Below, in pieces: positions 1-12,873 of a DNA stretch of 64,000 nt. How positions within the stretch are numbered: position 1 is the first letter of the stretch; each line of letters starts with the position of its first letter. Under the pieces are notes generated by a model. The model had not been told where the DNA came from. It did not search any database and saw only the letters and a list, made by a program, of their open reading frames with translations. Origin of the DNA: Leptodactylus fallax (lineage: Eukaryota; Chordata; Amphibia; Anura; Leptodactylidae). A program made the position numbers and the translations under genes. The stretch is from the NCBI GenBank assembly GCA_947044405.1, contig CAMRHE010000017.1:9826001-9890000 (forward strand). Reading direction: 5' to 3'.

Positions 1-1401
1 TGAAGAATACATACAGATACCACATAAGGTTATAACAGTAGCTTTATAAGAATCAACAGGGTAATAATACATACATACAATATACTCAGAACACAGCAAT
101 ACTACAACAACCAGCAAGTCCTCAACCGTCTTAGGTTATATACCCGGGTATATATATAGATATATAGCAAGAGTCCAGTGCACAATACCTCCAGGCAACA
201 GAAGAGATGCAGGGGCCCCTGTGGATGACTGTGGATCCTCGGATTCTTCCAGGAGATGACAGACAGCCGATCAGGAGATGATGATGATGATGAGATTCTT
301 CACAGGCAGCAAACAGGGCGACGGTGACGGCAGTAGATGCAGGCCTGACTACCCTAACACTGAGTCCTTAACCTGCCAGCTAAACTACTAGTGCCACCGG
401 GCCTCTAACTAGCTAGTTGGCCTTCGGAAGCCTAACCTATCACTGCCCTGAACTGTATATATATTGATCCCTAACTAAGGTTACTAGCTAGGTCCTGTGA
501 GTATATAGGGGGTAACACATACCTAACTATATACTGTGAAGTAAAGAGGAACAAGTGGCTCTTAGACTCCCCCAGACATAACATGTCGGTCTCAGCAGCT
601 CTGCTCACATCTCTCCCCCCAGCAGCTCTGCCTCACATGTCTCTGACTCACTGTATTTACAAAACAAAACTTGCACTAAATGCCTGGGGTCTCTGAAGCC
701 AAACTGCAGGGGCAAAGAAGCCAGATACATTATATACTAGTAGAAATGGCAGTTCCCTACACATGTTTTTGCAACATTCTGTCAGGAAATTTCTATTCTA
801 TATCTATCTAATTCAGCCACCCTGTGGTTGTATTGTGGTTCGCAGTCTGTCATGACTTTTGCTTGCATGGAATTGAATTTGTTTCTTGAGAAAGTGGAAT
901 CCTTAACCAGATTGAGGATAAGAGAAAGGTGGGCACATCTGTATGTTGTTCAGGAGACTGGGTAAGAAGGCTGACAATCACTATGGGGACTGTATTGCTG
1001 GCAATATTGGTTACTACATATCTTTCTTAGAAACTGAAATACCTGGAATACATCTATCCAGAAATATTAATGTCTGACAGAAGACAACTCAAGGACTCAC
1101 ATTTACATGTTTTCATTTTCTTTTAGAGTAAATGCCCTTTAGGGTTTGTCGTGAGGCTTCCTGTTGTCTGCCGGGCTGTCCTTCTCTGATGTGGTTATGA
1201 GGTATGGATGTCTCTTCCGCTTGTGGTATTTATTTATGCACATATTATCACTATGTTTTATCCAATATATTCATGAGCTTTAGATTTGATGACTTGTGCA
1301 ATTCACCTGCTAAATCCTGGAAAAATTAATCACATGGAATGAGCTGTCCTTCACTGTATCATTCATGGTGGATGTTCTCATACACTCATACCATTCAAGC
1401 C
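1..1401. other. Non-coding stretch, no gene seen
   Basis: No ORF of note and no recognisable exon. A short segment near 760-880 resembles parts of 40185-40390 and 48490-48660 (a shared series of words around 'ttctgtca' and 'gtggttgt.ttgtg'), so it is probably a decayed dispersed repeat of unknown class. The first 750 bases are rich in short palindromic words and could be an old LTR, but I see no defining termini. Confidence 0.5.
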
Positions 1402-1409
1402 ACTTAAGA

Positions 1410-1682
1410 CAGGGGTGTAACTTGAGGGGGTGCAGAGGGTGCAGTCGCAGCGGGGCCCAGGAGCCTTAGGGAGCCCTTAAGCACTGGCATCACTATTGAG
1501 ATTGCTGCTTCCATCTGGCCCATAAGCCAAGGAGACCCCCAGATTACCCTAACCACATTAAGGTTGATTAAACTCCTTAGCAGCCGTAACCATCACTATC
1601 AAGAATTCACTGTAGGGATGAGGTAGGGGACCTCGGACAAAAGTTTGCATCGGGGGCCGACAAAACTTTAGTTACGCCACTG
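1410..1682. mobile_element. hAT-type non-autonomous transposon (MITE)
   Basis: The left end reads CAGGGGTGTAACTTGAG and the right end, reverse-complemented, reads CAGTGGCGTAACTAAAG, giving imperfect terminal inverted repeats that begin with CAG as hAT elements do. The 8 bases on the left (1402-1409, acttaaga) match those on the right (1683-1690, acttaggg) at 6 of 8 positions, consistent with the 8-bp target duplication of hAT transposases. The interior has no coding capacity and contains the 'ggggccca' word seen in related fragments at about 7210-7350 and 30630-30710. Confidence 0.75.
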
Positions 1683-1887
1683 ACTTAGGGCATGGTAAGA
1701 TAAGGTCACAACCTCCGCAAAGCATCATGGTCCAGGGGTTTAAGACCATAAACGTCATGAAACCAGTCTGAAGGCAGGATAGGTCAGAGGAGTTTGGACA
1801 TATATAGTTTTATACGATCTGATTCAATATTCTTACGTTGAAAGTTTTAGAACTGCTGCAAGGACTCCTAGAGAAAGAATTTGACTC

Positions 1888-4452
1888 CTGCTTTCCCCCA
1901 CCTACATAAAGAAAACCTGCTTCTCCCATATACATAGAGAAAGCCTGTGAGTCCTGCTTCTCCCATATACATAGAGAAAGCCTGTGAGTCCTGCTTCTCC
2001 CACATACATAGAGAAAGCCTGTGAGTCCTGCTTCTCCCATATACATAGAGAAAGCCTGTGAGTCCTGCTTCTCCTATATACATAGAGAAAGCCTGTGAGT
2101 CCTGCATCTTCCATATACATAGAGAAAGCCTGTGAGTCCTGCTTCTCCCACATACATAGAGAAAGCCTGTGAGTCCTGCTTCCTACATATACATAGAGAA
2201 AGTCTGTGAGTCCTGCTTCTCCTATATACATAGAGAAAGCCTGTGAGTCCTGCATCTTCCATATACATAGAGAAAGCCTGTGAGTCCTGCTTCTCCTATA
2301 TACATAGAGAAAGCCTGTGAGTCCTGAATTGCCCCATATACATAGAGAAAGCCTGTGAGTCCTGCTTCTCCCATATACATAGAGAAAGCCTGTGAGTCCT
2401 GCTTCTCCCATATACATAGGGAAAGCCTGTGAGTCCTGCTTCCTACATATACATAGAGAAAGCCTGTGAGTCCTGCTTCTCCTATATACATAGAGAGAGC
2501 CTGTGAGTCCTTCTTCCCCCATATACATAGGGAAAGCCTGTGAGTCCTGCTTCTCCCATATACATAGAGAAAGCCTGTGAGTCCTGCTTCTCCCACATAC
2601 ATAGAGAAAGCCTGTGAGTCCTGCTTCTCCCATATACATAGAGAAAGCCTGTGAGTCCTGCTTCTCCTATATACATAGAGAAAGCCTGTGAGTCCTGCTT
2701 CTCCCACATACATAGAGAAAGCCTGTGAGTCCTGCTTCCTACATATACATAGAGAAAGCCTGTGAGTCCTGCTTCTCCTGTATACATAGAGAGAGCCTGT
2801 GAGTCCTGCTTCTCCCATATACATAGAGAAAGCCTGTGAGTCCTGCTTCTCCCAACTACATAGAGAAAGCCTGTGAGTCCTGCTTCTCCCATATACATAG
2901 AGAAAGCCTGTGAGTCCTGCTTCTCCTATATACATAGAGAAAGCCTGTGAGTCCTGCATTGCCCCATATACATAGAGAAAGCCTGTGAGTCCTGCTTCTC
3001 CCATATACATAGAGAAAGCCTGTGAGTCCTGCTTCTCCCATATACATAGGGAAAGCCTGTGAGTCCTGCTTCTTACATATACATAGAGAAAGCCTGTGAG
3101 TCCTGCTTCTCCTATATACATAGAGAGAGCCTGTGAGTCCTTCTTCCCCCATATACATAGGGAAAGCCTGTGAGTCCTGCTTCTCCTATATACATAGAGA
3201 GAGCCTGTGAGTCCTGCTTCTCCCACCTACATAGAGAAAGCCTGTGAGTCCTGCTTCTCCCACCTACATAGGGAAAGCCTGTGAGTCTTGTTTCTCCCAT
3301 ATACATAGAGAAAGCCTGTGAGTCCTGCTTCTCCCATATACATAGAGAGAGCCTGTGAGTCCTGCTTCTCCCATATACATAGAGAAAGCCTGTGAGTCCT
3401 GCATGTCCCACATACATAGAGAAAGCCTGTGAGTCCTGCATGTCCCACATACATAGAGAAAGCCTGTGAGTCCTGCTTCTCCCATATACATAGAGAAAGC
3501 CTGTGAGTCCTGCATGTCCCACATACATAGAGAAAGCCTGTGAGTCCTGCTTCTCCCATATACATAGAGAAAGCCAGTGAGTCCTGCTTCTCCCACCTAC
3601 ATAGAGAAAGCCTGTGAGTCCTGCTTCTCCTATATACATAGAGAGAGCCTGTGAGTCCTTCTTCCCCCATATACATAGGGAAAGCCTGTGAGTCCTGCTT
3701 CTCCTATATACATAGAGAGAGCCTGTGAGTCCTGCTTCTCCCACCTACATAGAGAAAGCCTGTGAGTCCTGCTTCTCCCACCTACATAGGGAAAGCCTGT
3801 GAGTCTTGTTTCTCCCATATACATAGAGAAAGCCTGTGAGTCCTGCTTCTCCCATATACATAGAGAGAGCCTGTGAGTCCTGCTTCTCCCATATACATAG
3901 AGAAAGCCTGTGAGTCCTGCATGTCCCACATACATAGAGAAAGCCTGTGAGTCCTGCATGTCCCACATACATAGAGAAAGCCTGTGAGTCCTGCTTCTCC
4001 CATATACATAGAGAAAGCCTGTGAGTCCTGCATGTCCCACATACATAGAGAAAGCCTGTGAGTCCTGCTTCTCCCATATACATAGAGAAAGCCAGTGAGT
4101 CCTGCTTCTCCCACCTACATAGAGAAAGCCTGTGAGTCCTGCTTCTCCCATATACATAGAGAAAGCCTGTGAGTCCTGCATGTCCCACATACATAGAGAA
4201 AGCCTGTGAGTCCTGCTTCTCCCACCTACATAGAGAGAGCCTGTGAGTCCTGCTTCTCCCATATACATAGAGAAAGCCTGTGAGTCCTGCTTCTCCCATA
4301 TACATAGAGAAAGCCTGTGAGTCCTGCATGTCCCACATACATAGAGAAAGCCTGTGAGTCCTGCTTCTCCCACCTACATAGAGAGAGCCTGTGAGTCCTG
4401 CTTCTCCCATATACATAGAGAAAGCCTGTGAGTCCTGCTTCTCCTGCCCACA
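1888..4452. repeat. 37-bp minisatellite, about 69 units
   Basis: A tandem array with the core cctgcttctcccatatacat followed by agagaaagcctgtgagt, 37 bp in total. Most units differ at a few positions (catata/cctaca/catgtccc/tcctatata, agagaaag/agagagag/agggaaag). A few units are 38 bp (the cattgcccc type near 2330 and 2955). Because 37 is not a multiple of 3 and the minus strand lacks stops in the unit, all three minus frames stay open for hundreds of bases and read as a 37-residue peptide repeat. There is no sign that this is a gene: no flanking exon, and the variants do not respect a frame. Confidence 0.95.
3088..4146. repeat. Higher-order duplication inside the 37-bp array (518-bp period, 14 units)
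   Basis: The order of unit variants from about 3088 to 3628 is repeated from about 3606 to 4146 with an offset of exactly 518 bp, which is 14 x 37. Markers are the rare 'ttcttccccc' unit (3141 and 3659), the 'gtgagtcttgtttctccc' unit (about 3284 and 3802) and the 'gccagtgag' unit (about 3572 and 4090). The translations of 3264-3596 and 3782-4114 are identical. An older block sharing the 'ttcttccccc' marker lies near 2511, about 630 bp further upstream. Confidence 0.9.
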
Positions 4453-6530
4453 AACAGCTTTTTCTGTATAACATTAGAGCTTATAGTCATCCTATGTGGG
4501 TGGGCAGAACGCTCAGGCAAGTTTTTACTACACAAATCACATTAAGCTTTCATGACTTCAATGATGGCCAGAGCTAACCTTCCCCTCGAGCTATGTTTAA
4601 AATTCTTTTTTGCAAAGATGCAAAGGTCACCATTGCGAATAAGGCAGAGGTGGAAGGGACTTGTATCACCTTTTCTCCAACCATATAGCAGAGGCAGCTC
4701 CAGTGCCGGAGTCCATTGTGAATAGCTGCATCACAAGTGTTGGTTGTTTTTGTCTATTCGCACTTATATGACTTGGTGATGGCTCGCCAGGAATTCTGGA
4801 TCAGCACTAGAGAATATGAGCTCTGCTGTCACATTATAAGACATTTTATCTCGTAACCCTCTTTAATAAATCTGTTGATTCTTCAACCACCAGTGCATGC
4901 CATTATTTCTTGCACAGTGTGTGCCCATCGTGTGTCTTGGGAAAGGAACATTCCTGAATAATATGTTATTTCCTTCAAACCATTTTTTGGACTTGTCAGC
5001 AGAACAAGGTTTATTAGAGAATAAATGTAGAACTCAATGCCAGGTGGCTGCGGGACAGTTATATAACAAGGTGCTGGAAATGTGAACTCAAGAGAAAATG
5101 GACTCAGACCTTTTTATTTAGAACGTCACTTTGAGGCAGGAGATCACTTTAACATGTGTTGTCAGCATAGGTATGAAGGTTTATAGTCTGTGGGAAATCT
5201 ATTGTATATTGTAATATTTTTGTATTTAAAAAAAATATATTTAAAATTTTATTTATTAAATGATATTTAAAATTATATTTTAGATATTTTTTTATTTAAA
5301 ATTACTCTATATTAAATGAAAAGTCATTATTATCACTATTTCTATAAAAGATAACACCTATATTATAAGCTTGAGGCACTTAAAGGGGGTCAAATAATAG
5401 GATGCATCAATACAAAACACTTCCTAATATATATCCTGTCTAAATTCAGCCCCGTTTATTTGATTTATTTTCAGGTCATTAACCATAGCTGTGATGTTTC
5501 ATTTGCAAGGTCACTACCCCTCCCTGTGAGCAGTCCAGGCAGCAAATGAAACATCACAGCAGCACACGACCTCCTTGCTCCTTGAATACACTCATGGGAG
5601 GGATTTAATGCTTGGTCAGATATGCGGAGGAGAGCAATGCTGCATGGACTGAAGAAGTGAGACACAAGACAGACACTGTAACACAGAGCAGACCCTGTAG
5701 CAGGGAGGGAATTTGCACACAGGGGAGAGTGGGGAAGGGAGGGGTACAGAGAATGAACGCAGGCAGTTGATCCATGGGAAAAGTAGTTTGTCCACAGGTT
5801 CATTGCATGTAAACAATAGTGATAGAAGGAGCAGAAAGTAAAATAAAGTAAAGCAAAGGGTGCACAAGGGAAAAGTGAGTATTGTGGATGTATTTACAGT
5901 TAATTTTTGGAAGCTAGATAACCCCTTTAACACAGCAATGCACCATAAACAATATGTATTAGAGACAGCTCCTCCTAACTCCTCTCCCACCATCCAGGTG
6001 GTATTGCAACTCAACCCCACTCCTTTCAAGGGAGTCGAGCTGCAATATCAGATGTAATTCATGGGCAGATATGACACTGTTTCTGATAGAAAGTAACCAT
6101 GCTTTGATAATCCTGGACACCCCCTTTAAAAGTCAATTATTAATATTTTTTTTACTGATATAATACAGTATGATATCATGGAAAGTGAGTTGCTTTAAAG
6201 ATCCAGCAGTGTCATCCAAAATAACAATAAAGTACCATCAACACTTCCGGAAAGCCTAGACAAAAAGTCTTCACTGCTAAAGCATGGATCGATGGATAAA
6301 TGATAGATGGATTTTTTTTTTGTAGTACCAAAGACGGCCAGTGGAGGCAGTGTATTTTAGTGGGATCTTGACTGCATCATGCAGATTTAGCAAAAACAAA
6401 TAGAACCAAATCCTCAGCCTTTTCTTTCCTTTACTATAACTCCTCTCAATACAACCATCACCACTGGCCCTAATGGGGCTTATGGGCAACATAGAAGGGT
6501 TCCTTCCACTTGGGGCTTTGGAAGAGATGA
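4453..6530. other. Non-coding stretch, no gene seen
   Basis: Unique-looking intergenic DNA. It includes an A/T-only block at about 5225-5330 made of TATTTAAAA-like words. The small ORFs here (up to about 137 codons) have no recognisable domain and no codon pattern I can defend. Confidence 0.5.
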
Positions 6531-6532
6531 GT

Positions 6533-7162
6533 GAACTAGTTCGCCAGTTTTCCAAAAGTTTCAGACTCGACCCAGACCTGAAACTTTTGGGGTTCGTCAT
6601 CCATAAATTACTATTATACTCTGGGGTCTCTTCATCTCCATGAGTCTAATAAGTGGAGGCTCAATGGAGGTGTGAAAATCTAATAAACACTCATATCCAC
6701 CTTGCCTCACCTTTCCAGGGCTTCCTTGGGGTCTTCTTGGGTGGTGGTATTCCAGCCTCTTTTGGCCTGCTGAGTGATGTCACAGGTCGCCAGGGGAATG
6801 CTGAGGCCTGTGATTGGGCCTCAGTGATCATGTGGGATGTGATGATGTCATGACCTTTGCGATAAAGCATCATGACGTTGTGGCGTCCTGAGTGATCACT
6901 GAGTCCCAATCACTGGCCTCACCAGTTACCCTGGACTTGGAATGACATCGAAGACGCTGAAAGAGGACCACAAGCAAGCACCAGACGCCACGAGGGAGCT
7001 CGAAATAGGTGGGGGAAGGTGAGTATAGGTCTTTATTATGTTGCCTCACCACCACCACCACATTCTGGGGTCTGAAGCTCTCCTGGGTCATGTCGAACAA
7101 GATCAGCCTGAAATGAAACAGGCAGACGAAGCCATGAATCTCATGAGCTTCGCCCATCTCTA
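6533..7162. mobile_element. hAT-like MITE, 'AGAGATGAG' family, decayed copy
   Basis: The left end reads aagagatgagtgaac and the right end ttcgcccatctcta, the inverse of the AGAGATG terminus. Inside are the hallmark words of this family, actattatactctggggtc (6609-6628) and cattctggggtctg (about 7061). The same family recurs at 11514-11884, 27834-28476 and 33488-34794, two of which have good 8-bp target duplications. I cannot find a target duplication for this copy, so its left boundary is uncertain. Confidence 0.6.
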
Positions 7163-7209
7163 GTCCTGTCTGCTAGGCCAGAGAGCTGCAAACATTTGAA
7201 TGGCCTTTA

Positions 7210-7350
7210 GTAATATTTCCAGGCACATAGCTATAGGGGGGGGCAGTGGTAGCGTTTAGTACCGGGCCCTGGCCCATGCCACACAAAATATACCACTATT
7301 GTCAATTGCAGAAGGTAAGGGCCCCATTGCTTATTCTGCACTGGGGCCCA
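7210..7350. mobile_element. hAT fragment ('ggggccca' family)
   Basis: Contains 'catagctataggggg', 'gggccctggcccatgcc' and 'actggggcccaggaactc', words shared with the hAT MITE at 1410-1682. No intact termini or target duplication are visible, so this is a truncated relic. Confidence 0.4.
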
Positions 7351-8877
7351 GGAACTCTGAATATTGCATTAACTCTGTATGTTCCGGCATCTTCCTTAGT
7401 AATATCAGATATCATCAGGTTTCAGCAGCCGCACCCCTCATAATGAGATAGAAAAACCCAAAATCGTGCCATCCGTTTGTAGCTCGTGATGACATTGCAG
7501 TGAGTTGTGTTTCTGCACCTGACACACTCAGCTCAGCTGCATCTGTATACATGGTATATACTTTTTATGTATTTCCAGGCCTTTTCCTGCATCTAATCTG
7601 CACCTGATTTTATTTACATAGTTTATGCAATCCCGGGGAATATGTGGCTGGCGACGTTTCTAAGCAATCATCAGTACATTGACGTGCGCCATTATTTCGA
7701 TTTGCGAAGTCTTTTCAGTGTATACCTCTTATGTATAATGTCTATATATTTCCTGTTTTTAATCATACACCACTGTACGGTATTCAGGGTTGTTGTAGAG
7801 GCGGCTCCACTGGGGGACTCATAATATAATATCTTTATAGCCAGCATGCACGTAGTTATTATGTGCAAAGAATTGGCTCCGTGCAACAGAACTGCATGAA
7901 AATATTATAAGCCCCACTACAGGACTTCTTTAACACTCAATTCACACCTGCATGGGAGGCTCCATCAGCGCATGCAGCATCATCTTGGTAGGACTGGACG
8001 AAACCCACTGTGGGGTCTATCAGGGGCCCCTGATATCTGGCATGCAATGCGTCTGGAACAGATTCCTTCGTAAGCCATACTTTGACTGTAAACCGAGCTT
8101 ACTCCTCCACCAAGTCCAGCTCCTTGCATCCCTTAGTAGACGCCTTGCATCCGGTACATTTGGAATTTTTTAGCCCCCACCATTCACCAATAAGTGCTGT
8201 TAGTTTTGGGGATGCTATTAGGGCTCTGTACGATACGCCAGCCTTAATAAATCTGCCCCAATGTTCTGTTAAATCAGGAATTGGCTCCCAAATTTTTTTT
8301 TTTTTTGCAAATTTTGGAAAATAATTTCTTGGTATGGTAGCCCTGGATGTAATCCAATTATTAGCACTAGGTATACAGATCCTACAAGGAGCCACAATAT
8401 GGCCATAGTTACGCGTGCACTCCCTGATCCAAATAATCCCCAGGTACTTAGAATTTTACAGTATGTGCTTCTGTGGTGGCAATAAAAGCCTGTCAGACTG
8501 ACAATACCGTATTTATTTGCAGGGTCCTCTGCTCATGGCCAAGTATGCAGTGAGCGACCTGGCTATGTGGTTAGACCGGGTATCCTGCTTCCCATTTATA
8601 GCACTACAGTATATAAGCTATAGAACACTTGCTATATAATGCACTTTTACTCTTCCTATGCATAAAAGATAAATTGTAAGTGATTCATACAAATGTTCAT
8701 GTGACATTTTAGTAGGTCCTAGGGCGCCCCCTCCTGTTTCCATGCAGTAATACACCAGACAGTACTAATAATGCAGTCCTTACAGCCTCAAGAATCTATA
8801 ATAATACTATGCTTGGCATAGCTATTAGTGTCAGTTTGTACATCTGATCTCAGGGAATATTACCGCTATATGCTGTT

Positions 8878-9190
8878 AATACGTTCATTCATTTCAGTAA
8901 TACAATCCATAATCAGCGTCTTCCATGATTGTGTGTCCTACTGAACCAGACTGAGGGGCCATTTAAAGGCTCAGGAAACCTTGGCAGGTGACACTGAATT
9001 TACAATACTGAACTGAACTTACAATATTCTAATTTTCTTACATTTTTGTTTTCATTTGCAGAAATAAAACACTTGAAATAGAAGACTCTGTGTGTAAAGA
9101 ATCTAGAAAATATAGGAAGTCACTTTTTTAATCTAATTACTGAAATAAATAAACGTTTCAAAGATATTCTAATTTATTGAGCTGCACCTG
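8878..9190 (-). mobile_element. TA-flanked MITE, copy 1 (inverse of 48953-49324)
   Basis: This is a reverse-complement relative of the element at 48953-49324. Shared stretches include the 'cagtaatacaatccataatc' core, the 'tcctactgaaccagactgag' segment and the terminal 'ttcaaagatattctaattta'. The right end reads ttattgagctgcacctg followed by TA. The left end is degenerate and starts inside the terminal repeat. There is no coding capacity. The class is uncertain: the TA flank suggests Tc1/mariner, the CAG-start termini would also suit hAT. Confidence 0.65.
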
Positions 9191-9192
9191 TA

Positions 9193-11513
9193 TGTTACAG
9201 GTTGGAATTTATGGGGTGTTATACTGATGTACCATCTATAACAGATAGGAAGAGGTTGAGTCTTTCAGATTCTGCCATAATCCCAAAGGCGTGGCATTCA
9301 AAGTGACCACGTTATAGCGACAGGACTTGTAAAAGTGACAGTCCCGGTGCCGCCATTATAGTAACCATCACAATGCCCCCATAAAAGTCAGCGACAGCCA
9401 CATACAGTGCCCATATAATGAAGGCAACCACTGAATCCTTTTAAAAGTGGTGTCTACAGTATCCCACTATTAGGGACAACTAGTACCTCCATAACAATAA
9501 CAACCACAGTGTCCCCATAACAGAGCCCACCATTTTGTCCCTCTAACAATTGGTAAAATATTCCCATAGCAGTTCCCTTCATAGGACTACCATAAGACCT
9601 AGCAATTTTGATGTTTTTGTATTTTTTTTTTGCATTTTTAGCCAAATATATGATCTTAAACAGGGAAAAGTAATATCAAAAACTTTATAATTCTCCATTT
9701 TTTTGCATTTAATCTCAATTTGGCTAGAAGAGAAGCCGCCACCAGGTCTGACAGTGACAAGTGCCAAGCATATGGTTTATTTTCTCTTGTCTAGGATCTT
9801 CAGGTTATGTGAAAAAAGATGCCAGATTAAGAAATAAGATAGTGGAAGCAATAGCAGAAGACCCGCCCATGAGGAACAGCCTGCATACGCTATATAGCCA
9901 TATGAAGTTATGGTTCTATTTCAGATCTAATTGATACTTGGAAAATAGAATTCAGGGTCTACCGGCCAAAAAAAAGTTGTAATAGGAAGCAAACAATGGC
10001 TAACAATTTCATTTTATGTAGTCTTCCAATATCCAGGTTTAATCCAATTAAAAACTCCATGTCTGCCAGATTAAAATTCAAAGGCAATGCAAGTAAACAA
10101 CTTGAAAGACCCTGAACCTTTTTTATATAGTTTCTATTGCAGAGAATATGTCTGCCAAATGGATATTTAGCTTTGAATCATTCCTTAGTGCTGCTGTACA
10201 GGACTCAGGTTGGCAGGCAGGGCTGTGGACCATTTTTTAGCTGTTCTACTGGACTCGAAAGGTAATTCTGCTCCCGTGAACTAATACACAGCAGTGGTCT
10301 GGCACGTACCATTAATAAATCAGTGTGAATAGTACCGCTATTCTGGACTGCTTAGATAAATGCTGCAAATGTGCCGTGTCCCCTCTTTTCAGCTTTCTTT
10401 TTGGATCTGTCCAGACGGTTTATCATGCTGATAGTGGAAAATACAGCAGCGGCTCCACTTGGTCTTTTGCCATGGTAATTTAATCCTTCAGGGGATAAGA
10501 TTGCGGGAGGTTCTTTAAGTGGGTATTTATGTGTTTTTTACCTTCTCATCATGTGATTAATCATTTATAGCTTTGCAATAAGATCTCTAAAATGATTGTA
10601 GATATACTTTAGAACAAAATGGCTGCTACTTTACAGTACACGGATCTCAGCTAATGGAACCCAGGGGACGCTAGACACGACCCCCATTACTCATAGTGGT
10701 CATCTATTTCTTGTATCTTACATTTACTATACCTTAATATTTCCTTGTCACAATTTCCGTTTCTCTGCCCAACACCCAGGGAGGACGGTGAGGTCAAAGT
10801 CAAGAAAAATAGAACCCAAGACTGCTCCTTTAATGTCTTGTATCTAATGCCTTGCCTGGAATGTTTTATTATACCTTGATAAAATCGGTTTTGTGAATAT
10901 TTTTGCTAAGTTGGATTGCAGCGTTGATGTTCCCAAATAATATGAAACAGATCTGGATGTTATTCCAATCCTTTCCAGATCCTTACTTGTCTTACGCTAT
11001 GGATGATTTTGGTGAAGGAGTGGAACAGACATTTGCATTTTGGACCTTGTCTTCCAGTACTATGGATTTAGACACCATGTTTCTCGATGTTGGTGGTCTG
11101 TATGGCTGACCAGTAGAATCACTTCTAATAATGTAAAACAGGAATAGTATTATTATTATTTTTCATTAATTCCATGGTGCTGCATACAAGAAAAGTCTCT
11201 ACCTGCATAGTACAAAAGACTGGTGCAGAGGGAGAGAAGACCCGGCCCACGAGGACTTACAAGCTACAAGACAAGGGAAAGAAGACAGTAGAAGCCTATA
11301 TAAGCTGCTCATATGGTATTGTAATGGCAGCAGGGTTGTTGTGAGTTGTAAGCTTTCCTGAAAAGTTTGGTTTTCCGTGTCCCTTTGAAGGTTTCCCTTT
11401 TTAGAAGTTTTGTTGGGATAGCGAATTCCAGAATACGAGGGATTCGCAAGAGAAATCTTGGAGACTGTTATGTGAAGAGCAGATAAGAGGAGAGTGACAA
11501 GAGCTCTTGGAAG
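9193..11513. other. Non-coding stretch, no gene seen
   Basis: No recognisable coding exon or repeat with clear ends. Small ORFs are scattered and carry no identifiable motif. I see nothing else to report. Confidence 0.45.
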
Positions 11514-11884
11514 TAGTGATGGGTGAACCATCTTGAGATTTGTTTTGCAAATATTGGCAAGGATTGGCAGGAAAATTTTTGGCAGACTAAACTGGAAGCT
11601 CAGGGCAAAGTTGATTATTATACGATGGGGTTTCTTCCCAGCTGGTGACCTGGGAAGAAAATCGGAATGTAGGAAAAGGCCACATCCAAGCCCAGGAAAG
11701 GTGAGACTGTTTTCTTTTTTACACATCTTCTCTGGCCTTCAGTTATTATACCTTAAGAGACCCCAGACTATAATAAATAACTTTGGTCAATTCGTGTAAT
11801 CTGAACCCCCAAGATTTTGTGTTCAGTAGAACCTGAGATTTTTAGAAAATTCCTAATGAACCCAACATGTTAGACCCAACACTA
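11514..11884. mobile_element. hAT MITE, 'TAGAGATG' family, with target duplication
   Basis: The left terminus TAGTGATGGGT and the right terminus (reverse-complemented TAGTGTTGGGT) form an inverted pair. The 8 bp before it (11506-11513, cttggaag) match the 8 bp after it (11885-11892, cttgtaag) at 7 of 8 positions, the hAT signature. The family word 'gagaccccagactataataa' lies at 11758-11777. Confidence 0.75.
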
Positions 11885-12516
11885 CTTGTAAGCATTGTAG
11901 ATTAAATTGAAGTATCAAAAGATAAGGACAGAGATATATTAAGGGGACATGATGTAGATTCATTGTCCACCTTCCATGGTCTGGTCCAGATTGGAATCAT
12001 GGTCAACCAGTTAAGTACCCCTGATGTAGAAGTAGCTGTGAGCTGAATGGATACAGATGCCTTCACTGCTTCCTACAAGATACTATATTCCTCCACCTCG
12101 CAGAGACCGGAGCACTAAGGATGAGGCTACCAATATGAATGGTGACAATCTCTGGCCAGTACTCAGGAATGTATTTGTGCAAAATAAGCAAGAAAAATGT
12201 ATACTGAAAGTCGTCCGGCATTGCTACTTTTTAGAGGACAAAAGGAATGCAGACAAGATATTACCGAGCCTTCTAACTATATATGAAATACGTGAAGAGT
12301 TTACCAATAACTGTACTTATCAGAGGTTTTCACTCTTTAGCAGCAGTTTGCTGTGCAAGCACATAGCAGATTATACACAGGGTGACTTTATAGCTATGTA
12401 CATGAATTATAGTAATATATAGCGGTACATTCATAAGGGGCATGGGCACAGGGCTTTGCCTAATGTTGCTCAGAGCCAGTGTGGCCCCATTCTATATTTC
12501 ACTATAGAGCCCAGTG

Positions 12517-12745
12517 GTTTCAAAAACTGAAAGTGACCTCTGCCGGACCACAAGATCTAAACCAACAAATAACTTATACTTGCCACTGACTAGTTTAAGT
12601 AGAGGTTGCTCTTGGTCATTGACTTAGTTTCAGTGACTGATAGTAACCTCCCAGATCACATGATCTAAATCAACCAATGAGAAAGCTGTAAGCTGACTAC
12701 AGATGCCACGGGCTGGTTTAGTTCGGTTTCTCTTGGCCATTGAAA
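12517..12745. repeat. Diverged tandem duplication, about 120 bp period
   Basis: Two successive segments share 'gtgacctc.gccgga.cacaagatctaaa.caac' and 'ggttgctcttggtcattga' in the same order, with roughly 20-25 percent divergence by eye. Probably part of an old repeat. The fragment directly downstream (about 12780-12873) ends in ttgctcatctcta, the right terminus of the hAT family above. Confidence 0.5.
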
Positions 12746-12873
12746 ATAGGTTGTTGACCTACTCTTACTGACTGACAAAACAAATGTCAAAAGTTTAGGT
12801 TTTGCAAAAAATTTAAATTTTTGTGAAATTCAGATCAAATGAGATTTATTCCAAATCGATTTGCTCATCTCTA

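Noticed and set aside
1888..4452. CRISPR-like array
   Set aside because: Units are contiguous with no unique spacers, and the surrounding DNA is vertebrate.
1810..4474. Many overlapping minus-strand ORFs with a 37-residue peptide repeat
   Set aside because: They are explained by the stop-free 37-bp minisatellite read in three frames; no promoter, splice context or frame-specific conservation.
5471..6029. Minus-strand ORFs of 110 and 137 codons with hydrophobic stretches as a possible host exon
   Set aside because: No splice sites or domain I can defend, and the frames overlap with unrelated translations.
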